Positions 44,039 through 50,687 of a stretch of DNA of 64,000 bases are shown here, in pieces. The position numbers and the translations under genes were made by a program. Location of the stretch: assembly GCF_012927305.1 (NCBI RefSeq), contig NZ_JABBGH010000002.1, forward strand, positions 1,178,001-1,242,000, given 5' to 3'. Within the stretch, counting starts at the first letter, position 1; each line of letters begins with the position of its first letter. The notes beneath the pieces are model-generated. The model saw only the letters and a program-made list of their open reading frames with translations, was not told the DNA's origin and ran no database searches. Source of the stretch: Hymenobacter polaris (lineage in GTDB: Bacteria > Bacteroidota > Bacteroidia > Cytophagales > Hymenobacteraceae).

Positions 44039-44051
44039 GTAGGGCCTAGGG

Positions 44052-45050
44052 CTACTTGGCCGCCCGCACGCCCTCAGTGGTCATTCGCACGCGCTGGAGG
44101 GTGCCGTCGGCATTATACTGCAGGTAGTCGGCGCACACCGAGCGGCGGAAGCTGCCGCCGTGCACGTCCAGGCCGCCGTTGTGGTAAATGAAATACGACT
44201 TCCCTTTGAAGTCGATGATAGCCTGGTGGTTGGTGTTGGAGTTGCCGGCCAGCTCGTTCAGGATGCCCTTGTACTGCCACGGGCCCGCCAGGCTACGGCT
44301 CATGGCGTAGGCTATCTTCTCCGGAAACTCGGTGGCGTAGCTCAGGTAGTACCAGCCGTTGTGCTCGTGCACCCAGGGCGCCTCGGTGTAGCGCGGCAGC
44401 CCGCTCACGGTCTGGATGGGCCCATCCAGCTCGGTCATGTTGGGCTTGAGCTTAGCGTAGTAGCAGGCCGTATTGCCCCAGAACAAGTACGCCTGGCCGC
44501 CCTTGTCGATGATGACGGTAGGGTCAATATCGTCCCAACTGATGCTGGCGGCCTTGGTCATGTCGTTGGTAACCAGCGCCGAGCCCCGCGCATCTTTGAA
44601 GGGCCCGGCCGGATTGTCGGCCACCGCCACCCCAATGGCCTTGCCCGGCACGGTGCCGTGCTCCACCGCCGCGTACCAATAAAACTTGCCGTTGCGCGCA
44701 ATTACCTGCGAAGCCCAGGCATCGTCCTTGGCCCAGGCAAAATCGCTGACTTTGAGCGGCACCGGGTGCTCGGTCCAGGTTACCATGTCGGGCGACGAGA
44801 AGCAGAGCCACTCGTGCATCACGTACCGCTCTTGCGGGGCGGGCGCCTCGTCGTGGCCCGTGTAGAGGTACACTAGGTTGCCCTGCACTAGCGCGGCCGG
44901 GTCGGCCGTGTACTTGGTCTTGATAAAGGGGTTGCCGCTGGCCGCGGGGCTAGGGGCCGCGGCTTGGGCTAGGGCCGGGCCCGCCGCCAGCAGCAGGCCG
45001 GCCAGCCCTAGGGTACTGGTTTGAAGCAAAAGGCGGAATGAGCTACGCAT
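44052..45050 (-). CDS. GH43 exo-acting arabinosidase/xylosidase
   Basis: 332 residues. Signal peptide ending PALAQA, then a single five-bladed propeller without an extra domain. Catalytic acids are the Asp in KYTADPAALVQGN, the Asp in DDIDPTVIID and the Glu in YTEAPWVHEHNGWYYL. It likely removes terminal arabinofuranose or xylose. It is the second gene of a two-gene minus-strand unit, 64 bases after the other GH43 gene, downstream of a candidate LacI operator. Confidence 0.9.
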   Translation of the reverse strand: MRSSFRLLLQTSTLGLAGLLLAAGPALAQAAAPSPAASGNPFIKTKYTADPAALVQGNLVYLYTGHDEAPAPQERYVMHEWLCFSSPDMVTWTEHPVPLKVSDFAWAKDDAWASQVIARNGKFYWYAAVEHGTVPGKAIGVAVADNPAGPFKDARGSALVTNDMTKAASISWDDIDPTVIIDKGGQAYLFWGNTACYYAKLKPNMTELDGPIQTVSGLPRYTEAPWVHEHNGWYYLSYATEFPEKIAYAMSRSLAGPWQYKGILNELAGNSNTNHQAIIDFKGKSYFIYHNGGLDVHGGSFRRSVCADYLQYNADGTLQRVRMTTEGVRAAK

Positions 45051-45114
45051 ACGAGTAGGTTGTTACAAAAAGAAGGGGGTAGTAGGCCCGGACCGGCGCC
45101 GCGCAGCCCCGGCG

Positions 45115-46101
45115 CTACTTGGCCGCCACTACCGTAGGCCAGCCGTCGGCGCTCCAGGCCAGGGGCTCGATGCGCAGCTTGGGGCGGCCCTGGTCGTGGG
45201 CGTCGTAGCCGTGAAATATCAGGTAGTCAGTATTGTCGAAAGTGGCCACGGCGTTGTGGCCCACGCCAAACCAGTTGCTGTCGCCTTGCAGCACCAGCGT
45301 GCCGCCGCCCTGGGTGAGGGGGGTGCCAGCCGCATCGAGATAGGGCCCGGTAATGGTGCGGGCGCGGCCTACCATCATCTTATAGGTGCTCTGGGGACCC
45401 CGGCAGCAGTAGTCAAACGACACGAACAGGTAGTAGTACCCGGCGTGCCGAAAAATGAATGGCCCCTCGATGGCGCCGCCGCCGGGCAGCGAGTCGGCCA
45501 GGGTGGCGGCGCGCGGGCGCTGGGCCACGGTGCGCCACTGCTGCAGCTCGGCCGGGCCCGTGAGGTCGGGGCGCAGCTGCACGAGCTTAATGCCGTTCCA
45601 GAACGAGCCAAACGCGAGCCAGGGCGTGCCGTGTTCGTCGCGCGCCAGGTTGGGGTCGATGGCGTTCCACAGGTCGCGGCCGGGCACCGAGGCCAGCACC
45701 TGCCCGTGGTCTACCCACTTAAAATCGGGCGACTGGGGGTCGAGGGTCTTATTGGTGGCCAGGCCAATGGCCGAGCGGTTTTTGCCAAACGTGGAGATGG
45801 AATAGAACAGGCTATACTGCCCATCGGCAAACGAGATGTCGGGCGCCCAAATGTGCCCTTTAAAGCCCGGCACGGCCTGCACGGCCCAGGCGGGGGGCGC
45901 GGCAAACACGGGCTTCTCGGGCGTCCAGTGCTGCCGGTCTTTCGACGACCACACCGTGATGCCGTTGCCGGTGCCAAAGAGGTAGTACGTCCCATTTTGC
46001 CTAGTTAGCACCGGGTCGTGGATGGGAATGGCCGGCACCCCCTGGGCGGCCGCCGCCAGGTGCAGGCCCAGCAGGGCCACTAGTAGTAAGCACTTCATCA
46101 T
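45115..46101 (-). CDS. GH43 arabinan endo-1,5-alpha-L-arabinosidase
   Basis: 328 residues. Signal peptide (CLLLVALLGLHLAAAAQG), then the propeller: Asp in IPIHDPVLTRQNGTYYLFGTG, Asp in NAIDPNLARDEHGTPW, Glu in GAIEGPFIFRHAGYYYLF, and the SFDYCCRG segment frequent in endo-arabinanases. It cuts the alpha-1,5-arabinan backbone. It differs from the lipoprotein GH43 at 36333 by lacking a lipobox and the C-terminal domain. First gene of its unit; the operator at 46128 lies 27 bases before its start. Confidence 0.9.
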   Translation of the reverse strand: MMKCLLLVALLGLHLAAAAQGVPAIPIHDPVLTRQNGTYYLFGTGNGITVWSSKDRQHWTPEKPVFAAPPAWAVQAVPGFKGHIWAPDISFADGQYSLFYSISTFGKNRSAIGLATNKTLDPQSPDFKWVDHGQVLASVPGRDLWNAIDPNLARDEHGTPWLAFGSFWNGIKLVQLRPDLTGPAELQQWRTVAQRPRAATLADSLPGGGAIEGPFIFRHAGYYYLFVSFDYCCRGPQSTYKMMVGRARTITGPYLDAAGTPLTQGGGTLVLQGDSNWFGVGHNAVATFDNTDYLIFHGYDAHDQGRPKLRIEPLAWSADGWPTVVAAK

Positions 46102-46127
46102 AGGGTGGGAGCTGAAGACGGGCGAAA

Positions 46128-46147
46128 GTACATAATCGATTGTGTAA
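46128..46147. promoter_or_regulatory. Candidate LacI-family operator before the GH43 pair
   Basis: GTACATAATCGATTGTGTAA is symmetrical at 8 of 10 positions around the central CG. It lies immediately upstream of the minus-strand GH43 operon, where bound repressor would block initiation. Confidence 0.65.
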
Positions 46148-46244
46148 ATTAACGCACAGTATTTCCTTTTCTGATTATCTGCTTACTTAATATGAGTGCA
46201 GCGCAGAATTAGAATTCAATCATGTGGGCTAATTGGAGTGCATT

Positions 46245-46264
46245 AAGCACAATCGTTTATGCTT
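46245..46264. promoter_or_regulatory. Candidate LacI-family operator before the regulator gene
   Basis: AAGCACAATCGTTTATGCTT is symmetrical at 8 of 10 positions around a central CG. It is 196 bases before the LacI-family start and 117 bases from the site at 46128, compatible with autoregulation and with looping between both sites. Confidence 0.65.
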
Positions 46265-46459
46265 TGGACTACTCGCGGGGCATTGTGAGCGCGGCCTGCG
46301 GTCCGGCGCGGCCTAGAGCAAAGCAGCCGGAAAAAAGCGGCGCGGATTTGCCCAGAAGCCCTTACCTATACCTTGCACAAAGCCCCCCGTGCCCGCCAAC
46401 TTGCCCCGCAGTTGCGTAGTTTCGCAAGGTCGTATATTACGACGGCTGGCATCGCATCC

Positions 46460-47530
46460 ATGGGTTCTCGCAAAAAGCAAGCATCATCTTCCCCTAGGCC
46501 CCTGTCGATGGCCGACCTGGCCCGCGAGCTGGGGGTGTCCATGACGACTGTTTCGCGGGCCCTGAGCGACCACCACAGCATCGGGCCCGCCACCAAGCAG
46601 CGGGTGCTCAAGCTGGCCAAGAAGCTCAACTACCAGCCCAACCACCTGGCCTCGGCCCTGCGGCGCGGCCAAAGCCGCCTGCTGGGCGTGGTGGTGCCTT
46701 ACATTGAGGGTAAGTTTTTCCCGGCCGTTATTCAGGGCATCGAGCACGCGGCCAGCAAGGCGGGCTTTAGCGTCATCGTGTGCCAGTCGCACGAGGAGGT
46801 GCAGCTCGAGCGCCGCAACGTCGAAACCCTACTGCACGCCCAGGTGGCGGGCATCCTGGTGTCGCTGGCGCGCAACACCCAGGAGTACCAGCACTTCGAC
46901 AAGGTGCGGAGCCGGGGCATTCCGCTGGTGTTCTTCGACCGTATTCCGGGCGCCGGGCAAGTCGATGCGGTGGTGCTCAACGACCAGGCGGGCGGCTTCC
47001 AGGCCACCAGCCACCTGCTGGCCCAGGGCCGCCGCCGCATTGCCCACTTGGCAGGCCCGCCGCGGCTCAATATCTACAGCCAGCGCCGCCAGGGCTATCT
47101 CGACGCGCTGGCCACCTATGGCATTCCGCCCGACGACGACCTCATCATCTACTCCGACATGACGGTGGACGACGGCGCCCAGGCCATGCGCCAGCTGCTG
47201 GCCCGCCCCGCCGGGCGCCCCGACGCCGTGTTTGCCGCCGGCGATTCGGCCATCCTAGGGGCCCTACAGGAGCTAAAGGCCCAGGGCCTGCGCGTGCCCG
47301 ACGACGTAGCCCTGGTAGGCTTCAGCAACGAGTCGTTCACAGCCATCACCGAGCCCCAGCTCACCAGCGTCGACCAGCGCTGCGAGGAAATGGGCCAGGC
47401 CGCCGTGCGCCTGTTTCTGGAGCTGGCCGCCGCGCCCGAAGCGCCCTTCGTGCAGCGCCAGGTGGTGCTCGAGCCCAAGCTATTCATCCGCGGCTCGTCG
47501 CTGCTACCAGCGCCGGTGGGGGTGGGGTAG
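46460..47530 (+). CDS. LacI-family transcriptional regulator of the arabinose locus
   Basis: 356 residues. Helix-turn-helix and hinge at 14-70 (SMADLARELGVSMTTVSRALS, NYQPNHLASALR), then a periplasmic-binding-protein-like effector domain (LLGVVVPYIEGKFF ... VFFDRIPG ... PDAVFAAGDSAI ... DVALVGFSNESF). It should bind palindromes with a central CG; such sites occur upstream of itself and three neighbouring units. The effector is inferred to be L-arabinose, an arabino-oligosaccharide or a pathway phosphate. The frame is open to 46373, but the extra residues lack the LacI-type start, so ATG 46460 is preferred. Confidence 0.9.
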   Translation: MGSRKKQASSSPRPLSMADLARELGVSMTTVSRALSDHHSIGPATKQRVLKLAKKLNYQPNHLASALRRGQSRLLGVVVPYIEGKFFPAVIQGIEHAASKAGFSVIVCQSHEEVQLERRNVETLLHAQVAGILVSLARNTQEYQHFDKVRSRGIPLVFFDRIPGAGQVDAVVLNDQAGGFQATSHLLAQGRRRIAHLAGPPRLNIYSQRRQGYLDALATYGIPPDDDLIIYSDMTVDDGAQAMRQLLARPAGRPDAVFAAGDSAILGALQELKAQGLRVPDDVALVGFSNESFTAITEPQLTSVDQRCEEMGQAAVRLFLELAAAPEAPFVQRQVVLEPKLFIRGSSLLPAPVGVG

Positions 47531-47538
47531 GGGAGGGT

Positions 47539-47619
47539 CTAAGGAGGGCCGGTGCGCCATTGAAACAGCAGCAGCGCCATGAGCGCCATTAGCCTAGCGT
47601 AGAAGCGGGAGGTAGCCAT
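47539..47619 (-). CDS. Possible 26-residue membrane peptide
   Basis: A short frame encodes MATSRFYARLMALMALLLFQ and six more residues, with one hydrophobic helix after a basic N-terminus. It is convergent with the regulator gene (8 bases apart) and lies after the terminator of the gene at 47671. It may be a chance frame; only conservation would show otherwise. Confidence 0.25.
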   Translation of the reverse strand: MATSRFYARLMALMALLLFQWRTGPP

Positions 47620-47633
47620 ATGGGCGGAAGGAA

Positions 47634-47664
47634 CAAAAAGGCCAGCCTTTGGGAGGCTGGCGGG
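47634..47664 (-). terminator. Rho-independent terminator of the 47.7-48.7 kb unit
   Basis: Read on the minus strand, GCCAGCC pairs with GGCTGGC across a short loop and is followed by TTTTT. It lies just after the stop codon of the 104-residue protein gene. Confidence 0.75.
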
Positions 47665-47670
47665 AAGGTA

Positions 47671-47985
47671 TCAATCCGCTTTGAAATAAGTAAATTTTAA
47701 ATCGTAGCCATAAGGCTCCTGTTGCGGCGGTTGTATTGGGTCAGTATTGAAAAGCTCTACTTTATCCTTAATCACAAACCCTACCTGCTTTGCTACTGAT
47801 GATACTAGGTCTATCGCCTCACTATCGTCCTTCACCCACATTTTCAACGCCATAAAAGCATTGCCTACTGCATAGTCTGATTCTTTAGCTACAACTCCTT
47901 CCGTTATGGAAGTAAAATGTTGATAAATGGTTGTGAGCTTGCCATAACGAAGCTTTAATTTCCAGTTTTTAATTTCCTCGTTCAT
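47671..47985 (-). CDS. Unidentified 104-residue protein next to decayed zeta-toxin genes
   Basis: Intact frame, predicted soluble alpha/beta protein (IKNWKLKLRYGKLTTIYQHF, NAFMALKMWVKDDSEAIDLV). Base composition and codon use are AT-richer than the flanking genes, which suggests transfer. Its ATG comes three bases after the stop of the broken small gene, so it belonged to the same operon. I recognise no family; an immunity- or antitoxin-like role is possible by position only. Confidence 0.6.
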   Translation of the reverse strand: MNEEIKNWKLKLRYGKLTTIYQHFTSITEGVVAKESDYAVGNAFMALKMWVKDDSEAIDLVSSVAKQVGFVIKDKVELFNTDPIQPPQQEPYGYDLKFTYFKAD

Positions 47986-47988
47986 CTT

Positions 47989-48135
47989 TCAAGGTTTTAA
48001 TCGCACAATCTTCCCGTCCCGCGCCACTACGACTACGCTATTCTTTTAGCGCTTAAATTCCAGCATCCGCTCATAGGCAACTGCTAGGCCGGCCTCGATT
48101 CGCTCTTGGCGTTCAATCTGTTTCTCTAGACTCAT
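47989..48135 (-). pseudogene. Broken 48-residue partner of the zeta-like gene
   Basis: The frame MSLEKQIERQERIEAGLAVA... continues as YERMLEFKR, then an in-frame TAA, then KNSVVVVARDGKIVRLKP and a stop. The reading frame is otherwise perfect over 49 codons, so one point change (for example TAC/TAT to TAA) interrupts it. Its start overlaps the end of the zeta-like gene. The basic helical N-terminus followed by a beta-hairpin ending is typical of small toxin-antitoxin partners. Internal restart at the later Met is unlikely to give a useful product. Confidence 0.65.
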
Positions 48136-48702
48136 ATTGATTCAATAGCTGTTGATATAAGTAATGATTAGTCACGCTTAGGCCACCAACTAGCTTACGC
48201 GCTATCAGCGTTGGCGTGCCGCTCGAATTGTCATAGAGCCAAGCTTCATCAATCAGTGGTAGGTAATTGTTAAAAAGCAAGCGTAAGCCCTGCCAATAGC
48301 GTCGTTTAATTATGTCGGGCGCAATTAAATGGCCGCCTTCTAGCACCCGCGTCTTTACGCGTTCTTGCGCTAGCTCGGGACTGCTCAGCCAAAAATACAG
48401 CAGCGTGGTGGTATAGCCCTGCTGCTAGGCGGCGATGATTTTTTGTTGGTAAATTCTGGTGGCTAGCGTGGTTTCGAGCGCGAAAGTTTCGCCCCGCGCC
48501 GGTAGCTCATCGAGGCGACGTTGCATAATGCGGCCGGCTTCCACAGCTACTTTCTTGGGCTGGAAGGGCGAGAGCCGCGCGCTATTTCGTCGGCGTTCAC
48601 AAACTCGCGGCAGTCCAGCATGTCAGGCAAAATAGTGAACGAGGCTGTGGTTTTGCCCGCGCCGTTGCAGCCAGCAATGAGGTAGAGGTTTTTATCTGGC
48701 AT
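48113..48702 (-). pseudogene. Zeta-toxin-family P-loop kinase, frameshifted and interrupted
   Basis: The start (PDKNLYLIAGCNGAGKTTAS, a Walker A of the zeta/predicted ABC-type ATPase family) runs to FVNADEIARG, then a one-base loss near 48574 shifts the frame. The second frame continues PFQPKKVAVEAGRIMQRRLD, ETFALETTLATRIYQQKII, meets TAG at 48425-48427, then resumes QQGYTTTLLYFWL, RVLEGGHLIAPDIIKRRYW to the normal end at 48113. The total length (about 196 codons) matches intact relatives. Such kinases phosphorylate UDP-GlcNAc or related substrates; this copy must be inactive. Confidence 0.85.
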
Positions 48703-48775
48703 TAGGAAACAGTGGACCCTAGGGGCGCCGTGGGCAGTAACTGCAAGTTACGCCGCTAGCCCACCGCCTAGGCCC

Positions 48776-48783
48776 GACCTTTG
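48776..48783 (+). promoter_or_regulatory. -7-like box GACCTTTG
   Basis: GACCTTTG ends five bases before the ATG at 48789 and is identical to the octamer before murB. Confidence 0.35.
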
Positions 48784-48788
48784 CTGGC

Positions 48789-49946
48789 ATGTACCTAACC
48801 GCCACCACCCAGTTTGGCCTCGAAGACGTGCTGGCCGACGAGCTGCGCCAGCTCGGCGCCACGATTGACTACGTAGGCAGCCGCGCCGTCGAGTTTCAGG
48901 GCAGCCAGCGGCTGCTTTACGAAGCCGTGCTCTGGAGCCGCACCGCTATGCGCCTGCTGCGCCCCTTCGCCGATTTTGATGCCCCCGACGAGCGCGCCCT
49001 CTACGACGAGGTATACGCCATTGACTGGCTGCGCTACCTGCAGCCCGACCAGACGTTTGCCATCACGGCCGTGGTCAACAAGTCGAGCTTCGAGCACTCG
49101 CTCTACGTGGCCCAGCTCACCAAAGACGCCATCGTGGACCAGCTGCGCGAGCGCACCGGCCGCCGCCCCAGCATCGACACCAAAAACCCCGACATCCGCA
49201 TCCATCTGCGGATGCTGGAAAACGAGGTAATCCTGAGCCTGGACGCGGCCGGCGACTCGCTGCACCGCCGCGGCTACCGCCAGGGCACCAACGAGGCGCC
49301 CCTCAACGAGGTGCTGGCCGCCGGGCTGGTGCTGCTGAGCGGCTGGGACCAGCAGAGCCCGCTCATCGACCCCTTTTGTGGCTCGGCCACCATCCTCACC
49401 GAAGCCGGGCTGCTGGCCCAGCGCATGGCGCCGGGGCTGTTTCACCAGGGCAAGTTTGGCTTCGAGAACTGGCCCGACTTCGACGCCGCCCTGTGGCAGC
49501 AGGTGCAGCAGGAGGCCGCCGCTCAGCGCCTCGACGAGCCCCAGGCCTACCTAGCCGGCTCCGACCTCGACCCTAGGGTTATCGAGCAGGCCAAGGCCAA
49601 CGTGGCGGCCGCCGGCCTCGACGAGTGCATTCGGCTGGCCGTGCGCGACGTGCGCGACGCCCGCCCGCCCCAAAACCAGCCGCCCGGCGTGCTGCTCACC
49701 AACCCGCCCTACGGCGAGCGGATAGGGGAGGAGGCGCAAATGGACGCGCTCTATAAAACGCTGGGCGACACGCTCAAAACCAACTTCCAGGGCTACGAAG
49801 CCTACGTGTTTACCGGCAACCTGGAGGCGGCCAAGCGCATTGGCCTCAAGGCCACGCGGCGCCTGCCGCTCTTCAACGGCCCCATCGACTGCCGCCTGCT
49901 GAAATATGAGTTGTACGGCGGCACCCGGCGGGCGCCGCGGCCCTAG
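48789..49946 (+). CDS. THUMP-domain class I RNA methyltransferase (RlmL N-terminal/YpsC type)
   Basis: 385 residues. N-terminal THUMP RNA-binding region (TTQFGLEDVLADELRQLGA to about 160), then a Rossmann methyltransferase: SAM motif DPFCGSATILTEAGLLA, acidic SDLDPRVIEQAKANV, and the N6-adenine/N2-guanine type motif LLTNPPYGERIG. It likely methylates a 23S rRNA guanosine (m2G2445-like). It is half the size of E. coli RlmL, lacking the RlmK-like C-terminal domain, as usual outside gammaproteobacteria. Confidence 0.9.
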   Translation: MYLTATTQFGLEDVLADELRQLGATIDYVGSRAVEFQGSQRLLYEAVLWSRTAMRLLRPFADFDAPDERALYDEVYAIDWLRYLQPDQTFAITAVVNKSSFEHSLYVAQLTKDAIVDQLRERTGRRPSIDTKNPDIRIHLRMLENEVILSLDAAGDSLHRRGYRQGTNEAPLNEVLAAGLVLLSGWDQQSPLIDPFCGSATILTEAGLLAQRMAPGLFHQGKFGFENWPDFDAALWQQVQQEAAAQRLDEPQAYLAGSDLDPRVIEQAKANVAAAGLDECIRLAVRDVRDARPPQNQPPGVLLTNPPYGERIGEEAQMDALYKTLGDTLKTNFQGYEAYVFTGNLEAAKRIGLKATRRLPLFNGPIDCRLLKYELYGGTRRAPRP

Positions 49947-50032
49947 GGGCCCAAGCTGGAGCGAAGGCTGGCGGTTACCACCCCTGAAATGCTGCCAAGA
50001 GCTGCTTGAGAATCAGTGGCTTTCGGGGATGA

Positions 50033-50442
50033 AGAAAATATAGCCGGGACTTTGACGACGGCAGCCCGGTCAGCACCGAGCCGCGCCACCGCTACGCACA
50101 GCCCGGCACCTATACCGTGCGCCTGAGCGGCCGCAACGCCGCCGACTGCTCCCTAGGGGCTACCGCGGTGGTGCAGGTAGGCAATATACTGATGACCAGC
50201 GTATTAACGCCTAACTGCGACGGCTACAACGACACCTTCCGCCTGTGGGGCGTGCCTGCCAACGGCCCGCCTGGAGGTGTACAGCCGCTGAGGCAACCGC
50301 ATGTACGCCGCCGAGCGCTACGCCCACGACTGAGACGGCGGCACGCTGCCCGCGGGCATTTACTACTACTTGGTGCGCGTGCCCGACTACCTCACCGTCA
50401 TTAAGGGCTGGGTGGAACTGGTGCGCTGGCCGAACCCTAGGG
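50033..50442 (+). pseudogene. Remnant of a PKD-gliding C-terminal (type IX secretion) protein
   Basis: The first frame reads RDFDDGSPVSTEPRHRYA, PGTYTVRLSG (PKD end), then TSVLTPNCDGYNDTFRLWGV (CHU_C start). After NGPP the frame shifts near 50273 and resumes LEVYSR, TGA, GNRMYAAERYAHD, TGA, DGGTLPAGIYYYLVRVPDY, KGWVELVRW. The two TGA codons (50289-50291 and 50331-50333) replace the conserved Trp of RWG and WDG. Only the last ~135 codons remain; upstream sequence has no matching frame. It shows that another surface protein gene decayed here. Confidence 0.85.
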
Positions 50443-50450
50443 TAGCTAAT

Positions 50451-50505
50451 AACCTAAACAGGCGGTCATGCTTCAGCAAGCTCAGCATGACCGCCTGTTT
50501 AGGTT
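50451..50505. repeat. REP-like inverted repeat, family 1, copy 5 (short form)
   Basis: AACCTAAACAGGCGGTCATG and its inverted copy CATGACCGCCTGTTTAGGTT are joined by a short CTTCAGCAAGCTCAG centre, so the inner loop and one half-arm have been lost. It lies at the 3' end of the decayed gliding-domain gene. Confidence 0.85.
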
Positions 50506-50675
50506 AGTCGGCATACTTGGATGAGTAGTAAGACTAATTAAATTAGTCAATTACAAATTGCTATTTTTACTGGTAATTTAGGCAGGGGCCTAGGGGCTAG
50601 GTATTTAGGCACGGCTTGGGTTCGGTTCGCACTTTTGCGGCGGGCCTAGGGTTATAGTCGCTTGGTGCCGCGCCG

Positions 50676-50683
50676 TATCTTTA
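50676..50683 (+). promoter_or_regulatory. -7-like box TATCTTTA before recQ
   Basis: TATCTTTA ends four bases before the recQ ATG at 50688, the same arrangement as at 183 and 10129. Confidence 0.4.
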
Positions 50684-50687
50684 CCCT

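Noticed and set aside
46102..46459. A short ORF (46222-46419) before the regulator
   Set aside because: It spans candidate operator sites and AT-rich promoter DNA, with no recognisable protein pattern.
48113..48346. A 77-residue stand-alone gene
   Set aside because: Translation of upstream frames shows that it is the C-terminal end of the broken zeta-like kinase, not an independent gene.
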